A DNA stretch of 42,527 nucleotides, from assembly GCA_012270465.1 (NCBI GenBank), contig JAAXIH010000219.1, positions 24,341-66,867 of the forward strand, in the 5' to 3' direction. Shown piece by piece: positions 1 through 7,336 of this stretch. Origin of the DNA: Synechococcus sp. GTDB lineage: Bacteria > Cyanobacteriota > Cyanobacteriia > PCC-6307 > Cyanobiaceae. A program made the position numbers and the translations under genes. Under the pieces are notes generated by a model. The model saw only the letters and a list, made by a program, of their open reading frames with translations, was not told the DNA's origin and ran no database searches. Every line of letters begins with the position of its first letter. Position 1 is the stretch's first letter.

Positions 1-297
1 GAATTGATGGCTCAGGCGTCTGCGGCGGGTTTGGTGCTGGCGATGCGCCTGCACGGCTTGATCTTGGCGGCGCGAGCTGGGGCTCCGGTGGCGGCCTTGA
101 GCTACGACCCGAAAGTGGCCGCTGCCGCCGAAGCGTTGGGCTGTCCTTGGGCTGATTTGCAGCCGTTGCCCGCAGCTGAGACGTTGCTGTCCAGCTGGCA
201 GCAACAGCTCGATCAACCGCAGCCCAGCGCAGCCATCGAGGCTCAGGTGCGCTCCGCGGCGCAGCATCAAGCGCTGCTTAGACCTGCAACTCCTTGA
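1..297 (+). CDS. csaB: Polysaccharide pyruvyl transferase (CsaB type), C-terminal part
   Basis: The frame is open from the first base, so only about the last 98 residues are present and the start lies outside the window. The sequence AMRLHGLILAARAGAPV resembles the conserved C-terminal nucleotide-sugar-binding region of CsaB/WcaK-type pyruvyl transferases, where an RLH motif is followed by a small-residue helix. It is followed by the typical LSYDPKV strand. Family members transfer pyruvate from phosphoenolpyruvate onto a cell-wall or envelope polysaccharide; the substrate in this organism is unknown. The last 20 nt overlap the 3' end of the convergent peroxiredoxin gene. Family assignment is fairly secure; the exact role is inference. 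Confidence 0.72.
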   Translation, partial: ELMAQASAAGLVLAMRLHGLILAARAGAPVAALSYDPKVAAAAEALGCPWADLQPLPAAETLLSSWQQQLDQPQPSAAIEAQVRSAAQHQALLRPATP

Positions 298-823
298 GGG
301 TGCTGAGCACTTCTTGGCTGTGAATCGAAGGGTTCACACCAACAAAGCGGGCCCGCAGGATTCCATCGGGGTCGATCACGAAGGTGTGGCGTTGGCTGAA
401 GGGGGGAATCCAAGAGCCATAAAGCTTGCTGACGGCGCCGCCTGGATCCGATAACAGCGGGAAATCAAGTCCTTCGCTGGTGCAAAAGCTGGCGTGTTTT
501 TCGCTGCCATCGGCGCTGACGCCCACCACTGCTGCATCAGCAGCTTTGTAGAGGCTTAGATCGCGCTGAAATCCTCGGGCTTCCAGGGTGCAGCCGCTGG
601 TGAAATCGCGCGGATAGAAATAGAGAACGAGCCAGCTGCCGCGAAAGTCGTCGCGCTGCAACCTCTGCCCAAGGGCGCCGTTCTGGCCCGCTGATTCCAG
701 ATCGAAATCAGGGGCCAATTGATCAAGGGCCGGCAAGGTCCCGCCCATTGCTGCTGCAGGGCTCGGCCGCAGGGCCAATAAGGGCAAAGCCCCGAGCAAT
801 TTGAGGAATTCTTGGCGCTGCAT
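278..823 (-). CDS. PrxQ/BCP-type peroxiredoxin, exported, lacking the usual resolving cysteine
   Basis: A 181-residue thioredoxin-fold peroxidase of the AhpC/TSA PrxQ group, predicted to reduce H2O2 and organic peroxides. The N-terminus (RQEFLKLLGALPLLAL then AAA) looks like a signal peptide of Tat-related form but with a single Arg, so location in the thylakoid lumen or periplasm is likely. The peroxidatic site is visible as FTSGCTLEARGF, with Cys at about residue 78. Canonical two-Cys PrxQ proteins have a resolving Cys five residues later; here that position is Arg. One other Cys follows (ASFCTSEG). The enzyme may therefore work as a 1-Cys PrxQ with an external thiol. ATG at 823 is preferred to GTG at 826. 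It lies 37 nt downstream of rpmB on the same strand and overlaps csaB tail to tail. Confidence 0.87.
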   Translation of the reverse strand: MQRQEFLKLLGALPLLALRPSPAAAMGGTLPALDQLAPDFDLESAGQNGALGQRLQRDDFRGSWLVLYFYPRDFTSGCTLEARGFQRDLSLYKAADAAVVGVSADGSEKHASFCTSEGLDFPLLSDPGGAVSKLYGSWIPPFSQRHTFVIDPDGILRARFVGVNPSIHSQEVLSTLKELQV

Positions 824-860
824 CACAGCTGGTCAGCGGCCGCCAAGTTAGGCAGCTCGC

Positions 861-1097
861 TCAGATCTTGGCGAGGTTGATGCCGAGCTCTTTGGCGTAC
901 GCGCCCAAGCCTTTCTTCTGAATGGTGCGCAGGGCTGAGGTGGAGACGCGCAGCTTCACCCAGCGGTTGCCCTCGGCCCACCACAGGCGCCGCTCCTGCA
1001 GGTTCACCTGCTGCAGCTTCTTGGTGCGCACGTGGGAGTGGCTGACAGCCATGCCGTTGTTGGCGCGCTTGCCGGTGAGTTGGCAGACCCGAGACAT
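861..1097 (-). CDS. rpmB: 50S ribosomal protein L28
   Basis: A 78-residue basic protein starting [21 protein letters not shown], the hallmark N-terminus of bacterial/plastid L28, followed by [10 protein letters not shown] and the [16 protein letters not shown] segment. The length matches the family. A good Shine-Dalgarno sequence (AAGGAAG, complement of 1104-1110) sits 6 nt before the ATG, which fixes the start. L28 is a structural component of the large ribosomal subunit. The gene is transcribed away from glpK, and the 176-nt gap 1098-1273 must carry both promoters, though I could not pick convincing -35/-10 boxes there. A peroxiredoxin gene follows on the same strand. Confidence 0.97.
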   Translation of the reverse strand: MSRVCQLTGKRANNGMAVSHSHVRTKKLQQVNLQERRLWWAEGNRWVKLRVSTSALRTIQKKGLGAYAKELGINLAKI

Positions 1098-1273
1098 GAC
1101 TGACTTCCTTCTGAACGAATTGAATCGGACGCAATGATCCGAATGGCCAATCTTTGATCAATTAGCCAAGGGCTAAGCCTACCAACTCACTTCAATCTTC
1201 AGTCAATCTCCCGCTGCTGGTGCCTGAAAGCGCGGCGCAAGCGAGTTAAGACCGAAGCGTGGTGATCCCGTGC

Positions 1274-2788
1274 ATGGCTGATCCTCTTTTGCTGGCCCTT
1301 GATCAGGGCACCAGCAGCTCCCGCGCCGTGATCTTCGATGGCAGCGGCCAAGCCTTGGCCTCGGCTCAAGTTCCGTTGCCAATTCACTACCCAGCCGATG
1401 GCTGGGTGGAACAAGACCCCCTGGCGATTTGGAGCAGCCAGCTGCAAGCCATGCAGCAGCTGGAGGCCCAATTGAGCCCAGAGCAGCGTGCAGCTGTGGC
1501 GGCTTGCGGCATCACCAATCAGCGCGAAACCACGGTGCTGTGGCGTTCGGATGATGGCCAGCCCTGCGGACCAGCCTTGGTTTGGCAAGACCGGCGCACC
1601 GCGTCGATCTGCCGCCAGTGGCGCGATCAAGAGGGAGCTGAGAGCTGGCAGCAGCGCACCGGCCTGGTGCTCGATCCCTATTTCAGTGCCAGCAAGGTGC
1701 GGTGGCTGCTGGAGAACAACGCTGAAGCAGCTGCCGCTAAAGCGGCCGGAACCGTGCGCTTTGGCACCGTTGACAGTTGGTTGCTCTGGCAGCTGACCAG
1801 TGGTTCGGTTCATGCCACCGATCTCAGCAATGCCAGCCGCACGCTGCTGTTGGATCTCGACCGCGGCTGTTGGCTGCCGGAAGCCTGTGAGCGGGTTGGC
1901 TTAACGGAGTCGGCGTTGCCGGAGCTCAAACCCTGCCGCAGCCAATTCGGCAGCATCGCCGCAGGCCTGCCCTTTGCGGGGGTGCCGATCACAGCCCTGC
2001 TGGGGGACCAGCAGGCGGCCAGTTTTGGCCAGCTCTGCCTGGAACCTGGCCAAGCCAAATGCACCTATGGAACAGGTGCGTTTTTGGTCATCAATGTGGG
2101 CTCAACGCCTGTGCGAGCACCCGGTGGCTTGCTCAGCACCGTGGGCTGGACCGAGGCCGATGGGAGCATCACTTATTGCATTGAAGGCAGCCTCTTCAAT
2201 GCCGGCACCGTTGTGCAATGGCTGCGCGATGGCTTGGGGTTGATCCCCAGCTCAGCGGCGATCGAGGAGTTGGCTGCTTCCGTTGAAAGCGCTGGCGAGC
2301 TGATGTTGGTGCCAGCTTTCACCGGTTGGGGCACTCCCCACTGGGACCCTGAAGCCCGCGGATTGTTGATTGGCCTGACCCGCGACAGCGGACCTGGCCA
2401 CATTGCTCGGGCTGCCCTCGAGGGCATCGCTTTGGCAGTGACCACGCTCACCCAACTGGCTGAGCAGGCTTTGGGGCAGCCATTGCAAGAGCTGGCGGTT
2501 GATGGCGGCGCTGCCGCTTCCGATCTTTTGTTGCAGGCTCAAGCCGATAGCAGCGGGGTGCCGGTGCGCCGCCCTGATCAGCTCGAGAGCACGGCCTTGG
2601 GTGTGGCCCTGTTGGCTGGTTTATCGGCTGGATGCTTGAGCGACCTCAACGCCGCGCGCCAAGTGCGAGCCGCCGGCAGCCGGCGCTTTGATCCGGCCTT
2701 GAACAAGGCTGAGCGAGAACGCTGGTTGAAGCGCTGGGATAGCGCCGTTCATCGTTGTTTGGAGTGGCATGGCGATGCCCTGCGCTGA
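1274..2788 (+). CDS. glpK: Glycerol kinase
   Basis: A 504-residue FGGY-family kinase, close to the usual 500 residues. It phosphorylates glycerol with ATP to sn-glycerol-3-phosphate in the cytosol. Motifs: the N-terminal phosphate-1 loop LALDQGTSSSRAVIFD, ITNQRETT, the YGTGAFLVIN segment, WGTPHWDPEARG, and the C-terminal adenosine loop VDGGAAASDLLLQ. ATG at 1274 (MADPLLLALDQGT) is preferred; in-frame GTG codons at 1259 and 1262 would add only a few unconserved residues. The stop overlaps the start of glpD by 20 nt, so the two are surely co-transcribed. Since GgpS uses glycerol-3-phosphate, the nearby GG genes suggest that GlpK may also recycle glycerol released from GG turnover (inference). 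Confidence 0.96.
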   Translation: MADPLLLALDQGTSSSRAVIFDGSGQALASAQVPLPIHYPADGWVEQDPLAIWSSQLQAMQQLEAQLSPEQRAAVAACGITNQRETTVLWRSDDGQPCGPALVWQDRRTASICRQWRDQEGAESWQQRTGLVLDPYFSASKVRWLLENNAEAAAAKAAGTVRFGTVDSWLLWQLTSGSVHATDLSNASRTLLLDLDRGCWLPEACERVGLTESALPELKPCRSQFGSIAAGLPFAGVPITALLGDQQAASFGQLCLEPGQAKCTYGTGAFLVINVGSTPVRAPGGLLSTVGWTEADGSITYCIEGSLFNAGTVVQWLRDGLGLIPSSAAIEELAASVESAGELMLVPAFTGWGTPHWDPEARGLLIGLTRDSGPGHIARAALEGIALAVTTLTQLAEQALGQPLQELAVDGGAAASDLLLQAQADSSGVPVRRPDQLESTALGVALLAGLSAGCLSDLNAARQVRAAGSRRFDPALNKAERERWLKRWDSAVHRCLEWHGDALR

Positions 2789-4331
2789 TCTGCTGATCAT
2801 TGGCGGTGGCTCCAGTGGCGCTGCCCTGGCCTATGAGGCTGTGCGCCGCGGGCTCAAGGTCACCCTGCTGGAGGCCGAAGATCCAGCGGTGGGCACCAGC
2901 TCCCGCAGCACCAAGTTGTTGCACGGCGGTGTGCGCTACCTGGAGCTCGCCGTCAAAAAAGCGGATCCAGCCCAGTTCAAGTTGGTGCGCGAGGCCCTAG
3001 TGGAACGCGGGCACTGGATCCGCCAGGCACCCTTTTTGGCTCACACCCTCAATTTGGTGCTGCCCACCGAGGGGCTGATCGAGCGCAGCTACTACCGCCT
3101 GGGTCTTGGTTTTTATGACCTGATGGCGGGTTCGGCTGGGCTGGGGCCCACCAGCAGCCTCAATGCCGAGGGGGTGCAGCGCACGTTCCCAGGGTTGGAC
3201 CGCCGATTTAACGGCGGTGTTCGCTACAGCGATGGGCAGTTCAATGACGCGCGCTTGAACCTGCTGCTGTTGCTCACAGCAGCGCGAGCTGGCCTTGAGG
3301 TTGTGCGCGATTGCCGTGTTGTTGGTTTCGAGCGCACCGATGGACACCTCAGCGCCGCGATTAGTGAAGGTCCAGGCGGTGAGCAGCAACGCTGGCCTGC
3401 CCGCGTGATCGTTAATGCCACCGGGATCGCGGCCGATCAACTGCGTTTGCTGGCTGACCCTGATGCCGAAGCGCGGCTGCTGGTCAGCCGCGGCACCCAT
3501 CTGGTGCTCAAGAGCAACCTCTGCGCTGGTGGTGATGGCCTCTTGATTCCCCGCACCAGTGATGGCCGGGTGCTGTTTTTGCTGCCCTTTTTTGGTCGCA
3601 CGCTGCTGGGAACAACCGATATCCCCTGCCCAGCGGCGGAAGCCACCGTGGTGTCGGACCAAGAGCGCAGCTATCTGCTCGACCATCTCGCTCGCTGGTT
3701 CCCCGATGGCAGCGCTGGTGAGGTGGGCAGTGCCTGGGCGGGTGGCCGTCCTTTGATTCGAGCGGCTGGTAGCTCTGCCTCCAGTAGTCGGCTGGTGCGT
3801 GAGCACGAGGTGGAACAGCTGCCCAGTGGACTGATCAGCCTGCTTGGAGGCAAATGGACCACCTGCCGGGTGTTGGCCCTCGATGCCTTGCAACTGGTGC
3901 TGGAGCGTCTTGGTGGAGCTGAGCCGGTCGCTCAGCCTCTGCCGCTGCTCGGCAGTGCCGCCGATTGCGATCAAACCGTTCCGCAGTTGCAGGCTCTGCG
4001 GCCACGCCTGCTGGAGCAGTTGCCCGATCACGCCCAACAAGCGGCCCAGGTGGATCACCTGATTGCCAGCTATGGCTTGCGGGCGGAAGAGGTGATTCAC
4101 CACGCCCAGCAACCCGGCGAGCTGGAGCCGCTCAGTGAGGTGGTGCCCATTTGCCGCGCCGAGTGGCGCTTCAACATCGCTCAGGAGTGGGCGACAACAT
4201 CCAGTGATCTGCTCAGCCGCCGGAGCCGTTTGGCGTTATTGGATCAGCAGGAGACCGCCAGGCTCTCGTCAATGGCGTCTGAGTTGCTACTCGAATCAGG
4301 CTCCACATCGCCGATCAACCACCAGCAGTAG
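2769..4331 (+). CDS. glpD: FAD-dependent glycerol-3-phosphate dehydrogenase
   Basis: A 520-residue flavoprotein of the GlpD/GlpA family that oxidises sn-glycerol-3-phosphate to dihydroxyacetone phosphate and passes electrons to a quinone at the membrane face. The N-terminus has the dinucleotide-binding loop LLIIGGGSSGAALA, followed by the family signature GTSSRSTKLLHGGVRYLE. LLGTTDIPCP and GLISLLGGKWTTCR mark the rest of the FAD/substrate domain, and a helical C-terminal domain follows. ATG codons at 2769 and 2775 are both possible behind a GGAG at 2761. The gene overlaps glpK by 20 nt. Its last 88 nt overlap the convergent GH13 gene, an unusually long tail overlap. The role is glycerol catabolism and balancing of the glycerol-3-phosphate pool next to the GG genes. 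Confidence 0.95.
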   Translation: MAMPCADLLIIGGGSSGAALAYEAVRRGLKVTLLEAEDPAVGTSSRSTKLLHGGVRYLELAVKKADPAQFKLVREALVERGHWIRQAPFLAHTLNLVLPTEGLIERSYYRLGLGFYDLMAGSAGLGPTSSLNAEGVQRTFPGLDRRFNGGVRYSDGQFNDARLNLLLLLTAARAGLEVVRDCRVVGFERTDGHLSAAISEGPGGEQQRWPARVIVNATGIAADQLRLLADPDAEARLLVSRGTHLVLKSNLCAGGDGLLIPRTSDGRVLFLLPFFGRTLLGTTDIPCPAAEATVVSDQERSYLLDHLARWFPDGSAGEVGSAWAGGRPLIRAAGSSASSSRLVREHEVEQLPSGLISLLGGKWTTCRVLALDALQLVLERLGGAEPVAQPLPLLGSAADCDQTVPQLQALRPRLLEQLPDHAQQAAQVDHLIASYGLRAEEVIHHAQQPGELEPLSEVVPICRAEWRFNIAQEWATTSSDLLSRRSRLALLDQQETARLSSMASELLLESGSTSPINHQQ

Positions 4332-5974
4332 TCGTAGGCCGAGAGATACACAAACCAGTGGTCGCTGGCGGCTGGGAAGGGGCATCCGCCCAGCACCTCG
4401 CGCACGAGCTGCCCTTGCCACGGTCCAAGATCCAGGCGCGTTGAGGCCGGAGTGCTGCTGAGATTCACCGCCACCAGCACCGTCATCTCCTCGGTTTGAC
4501 GGATGTAGCTGATCACGCCCGGGTGGCTGGTTTTCAGCAATTGGAAGTCGCCATGCCGCAGGGCAGGCAGCAAGCGGCGGCTGAGCAGGGTGTGGCGATG
4601 CCAGTTCAGCAGCGAGCCGTTCAAGCTTTTTTGAACGGCCACATTCACCATCTGGCAGTTGTATCCAGGTCGGGTGATGGGGGGCAGCACCAGCAGTGGA
4701 TCGGGTGCCTTGGAGAAGCCACCGTTGCGTTCGGCTGTCCAGGCCATGGGGGTGCGATTGGCATCACGGTCCCGCAGACCGGGGTAGTCCCCCATCCCCA
4801 GCTCATCGCCGTAGTAGATGCAGGGCATTCCCGGCAGGCTGTAGAGCAGCGCGTGCAGCGCTTTATTGGGGCGCGGATCACCGTTCAGCAAGGGGGAGAG
4901 CCGCCGGTTGATGCCCCAATTCAGCCAATGCCCTTCGGCATTGGGAAAGCCTTCACGAACGCGATTGACGATCTCTTCAGGCACCAGATAGCCATCGCCC
5001 AGCCAGAGTTCGTCGTGATTGCGCAGGGGCAGTGCCCAGCGGCAGCCGGGGCTCAACTCGCGAAACTGAGTCAGGAAGTCGTGCAACCCGCTGACCTCTC
5101 CGTGCGCCACCGCAGCGAACAGGTGGGCCGTCAGGGCGAAGTTGAAGGCTGAGTGCAGCTCATCGTCGGCGATGTAGGGCATCGCTTCCTGCACCGGTTG
5201 GATGGCCTCAGCCAGCAGCAGCACCTCCTCACGGCCCAACTGCTTGCAGCGCTCTGCCGCTCGGGTGCGCAGCCGGCGCAGGAACCCATGGGTTTCCGGT
5301 AACCCCTCGCAGCGGGTGCCTTCGCGCTCAAATAGGAACGGGATGGCATCAAGACGAAAACCGTCGATGCCCCGATCGATCCAAAAGTCGAGCACATCGA
5401 GCATCGCCTCTTGAACTTGCGGGTTGTCGTAGTTCAGATCCGGCTGGTGCCGCAGGAAGCGGTGCAGGTAGTACTGCCCGGCCACCGGATCCCACTGCCA
5501 ATTCGACTGCTCAAAATGGCGGAACAGCACAGGCGCGTCGCTGTAACTGCTGTCGTCGTCGCGCCAGACATAAAAGTTGCGCTCGGGTGAGTCGCGCTCA
5601 GCCCAACGCGCCCGCTGGAACCACAGGTGCATGTCACTGGTGTGGTTCAGCACCAGATCAAAGAGCACTTTCAAGCCCAGCCCATGGGCATGGGCAATCA
5701 ATGCATCGAGAGCCTGAAGATCTCCAAGGTCGGGATGCACCGCCTTGTAATCGGTGATGTCGTAACCGCCATCGCGCAGCGGCGAATCACAGATGGGCGT
5801 CATCCAGACCGCATCCACGCCAAGCCAATGGAGATAGTCCAGCCGTTGTCTGAGGCCGTCCAAATCCCCGATCCCATCGCCATTGCCATCGGCGAAGCAG
5901 CGAGGAATCAGTTCGTAGATCACCGAACCCTCCCACCATGGGGAGGTGCTCTCAGCTGCGGGGTTGCTGGCCAT
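4244..5974 (-). CDS. treS: GH13 alpha-amylase-family enzyme, trehalose-synthase (TreS)-like
   Basis: A 576-residue (beta/alpha)8-barrel glycoside hydrolase or transferase. Motifs in order: VIYELIPRCFADGNGDGIGD, the subfamily-16-like SPLRDGGYDITDY near residue 65, FDLVLNHTS (region I), GFRLDAIPF (nucleophile Asp209), LLLAEAIQP (acid/base Glu256) and PLRNHDELWL (Asp321), then a beta-sandwich C-domain. The DGGYDITDY and LRNHDEL combination is typical of maltose alpha-D-glucosyltransferase (trehalose synthase), which interconverts maltose and trehalose. No maltokinase domain is fused. Because it follows ggpP by 69 nt on the same strand inside the GG cluster, an activity on GG or another glucoside is a real alternative. 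Family is certain; substrate is inference. The 3' end overlaps glpD by 88 nt. Confidence 0.85.
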   Translation of the reverse strand: MASNPAAESTSPWWEGSVIYELIPRCFADGNGDGIGDLDGLRQRLDYLHWLGVDAVWMTPICDSPLRDGGYDITDYKAVHPDLGDLQALDALIAHAHGLGLKVLFDLVLNHTSDMHLWFQRARWAERDSPERNFYVWRDDDSSYSDAPVLFRHFEQSNWQWDPVAGQYYLHRFLRHQPDLNYDNPQVQEAMLDVLDFWIDRGIDGFRLDAIPFLFEREGTRCEGLPETHGFLRRLRTRAAERCKQLGREEVLLLAEAIQPVQEAMPYIADDELHSAFNFALTAHLFAAVAHGEVSGLHDFLTQFRELSPGCRWALPLRNHDELWLGDGYLVPEEIVNRVREGFPNAEGHWLNWGINRRLSPLLNGDPRPNKALHALLYSLPGMPCIYYGDELGMGDYPGLRDRDANRTPMAWTAERNGGFSKAPDPLLVLPPITRPGYNCQMVNVAVQKSLNGSLLNWHRHTLLSRRLLPALRHGDFQLLKTSHPGVISYIRQTEEMTVLVAVNLSSTPASTRLDLGPWQGQLVREVLGGCPFPAASDHWFVYLSAYDYCWWLIGDVEPDSSSNSDAIDESLAVSC

Positions 5975-6043
5975 GGAACGGGCACCCTCGACGAGGGTCT
6001 GTCTCTGGAATAGACCCGCTTGGGCGTGCTTGTCAGCAGGCGG

Positions 6044-7243
6044 TTAGGAGCCCAGTTCGTTGGCTAGCTGCTCAAACCAGGCCACATAGGCATCGGGCCC
6101 ACCCGGCACGAGCACATCGGGCTTGAGGGGATCATCGGGATCGCTCAGGCCCTTGAGTTCTGGGTGTTGCAGGCTGGGGCGATCCACCTCGCCAGCGCTG
6201 CTGTCCACCAGCACAACCCGGTTCTGGCGGCCAAACCGGTTGCCCAGCTCCTGCAGCAAGGTCAAGAAGCCCCGATCGCTGCCGCCGCGGCGCCAGCCGC
6301 CCTGGCCATCGGGCTCTGAGGTGATGGTGTCGCCCACCCCCACCAGCACCGGCATGTGTTCAACAGCGATGCTGCGCTGACAGAGCTCCAGCAGCTCGGT
6401 GTGACCGGTTGGGGCACTGCGGGCGTTGAAATGTTCACCAAGGGGGGCGTTGCCGGTGCGCCTGGCGATGTGGTCGTTGATCAGGGCCAACAGGCCCGCC
6501 TCCTTCACCGCACCCCGCAGCATGAACTGAACATCTGTGGTGCCGACATTGCCTGGTGCGGCTGGCTTGGGGAGTTCCACCCCATCGCTGCTGCCCAGGT
6601 TGGGGGCCAGGTGCAGGAAAAAGCAGCCGCGCTGGTCGCCTGCTTCAGCCTCGGCCAAAAGGTTTTGCATCAGGGCCAGGCTGCGCTGCTGCAGCTGCTG
6701 TTGGCGCTCAACATCCCCCGATAGCTGGCTGAACAGGGCATTGAGATTGATGGTGGGGCTCAGCGGGTTGGCCAGGATCGTGCGTTGGAATAGCGCGTCC
6801 CGCTCCTGGTCTGTCAGCTCCGGCAGCAGGGGTGTCAGCTGCTGGTTGAGGCCCTCCAAAATCTTGGCTGGAAGGGCGTCCAAGGTGGCCAGCTCAGCGT
6901 CGCTGATGCCGGGATAGGTGATTTGGCCAAAGCGGTCTTGCCACTGCACCCCCCCGGCGGCCAATCCGGGCAGGTAGAGCCCCTCTTCGGCTGGGTTCGC
7001 AGTACCGGCGAGTGCCCTTTCCACCAGGGGGTTCACCCCGCGAAGACCGGCGTGCTCGCCATTGGTGAGCACGCAAAAACGGCCTTGCAGCGTTGCGGCT
7101 GCTCGGATGTAGGGCGCTGGCATCACCCTGGTGAGGGGATCGAGCACCAGCGGCATGCAAACCCCATCGAGGTCTTGCACCATCAGCCAGTCCGGCTGGT
7201 GCCGCAGTTCTTCCTGCAGGGCCTCGAGGCTCAGGTTGGCCAT
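6044..7243 (-). CDS. ggpP: Glucosylglycerol-3-phosphate phosphatase
   Basis: A 399-residue cytosolic phosphatase matching cyanobacterial GgpP/StpA. It dephosphorylates glucosylglycerol-3-phosphate to the osmolyte glucosylglycerol, the second step after GgpS. The N-terminus carries a HAD-like motif (VQDLDGVCMPLVLDPLT), and the family-typical segments FCVLTNGEHAGLRGVN, GCFFLHLAPNLGSSDGVELP and VGVGDTITSEPDGQGGWRRGGSDRGF follow. The last of these contains the metal-binding GDxxTSE/GGSDRGF-type residues. The start is ATG 7243 (MANLSLEALQEEL). The TreS-like gene lies 69 nt downstream, and a dehydrogenase-like gene diverges upstream across a gap of under 100 nt. Clustering with ggpS and ggtBCDA strongly supports the assignment. 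Confidence 0.9.
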   Translation of the reverse strand: MANLSLEALQEELRHQPDWLMVQDLDGVCMPLVLDPLTRVMPAPYIRAAATLQGRFCVLTNGEHAGLRGVNPLVERALAGTANPAEEGLYLPGLAAGGVQWQDRFGQITYPGISDAELATLDALPAKILEGLNQQLTPLLPELTDQERDALFQRTILANPLSPTINLNALFSQLSGDVERQQQLQQRSLALMQNLLAEAEAGDQRGCFFLHLAPNLGSSDGVELPKPAAPGNVGTTDVQFMLRGAVKEAGLLALINDHIARRTGNAPLGEHFNARSAPTGHTELLELCQRSIAVEHMPVLVGVGDTITSEPDGQGGWRRGGSDRGFLTLLQELGNRFGRQNRVVLVDSSAGEVDRPSLQHPELKGLSDPDDPLKPDVLVPGGPDAYVAWFEQLANELGS

Positions 7244-7336
7244 GGACGGACGCTGGCAAGGAGATCAACGAGGATGCTTTCACGGATCTGCTCGGTCAAG
7301 GCCTGAGCAGGCCGCTTGAACGGTTGTAGGTGCGTT

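Noticed and set aside
823-1161. A 112-codon frame overlapping rpmB on the same strand
   Set aside because: Out of frame with L28, which has a good ribosome-binding site and full family match.
2997-4112. A 371-codon open frame antisense to glpD
   Set aside because: Low-complexity Gln/Ala/Arg-rich translation with no motif, lying wholly within a clear GlpD gene.
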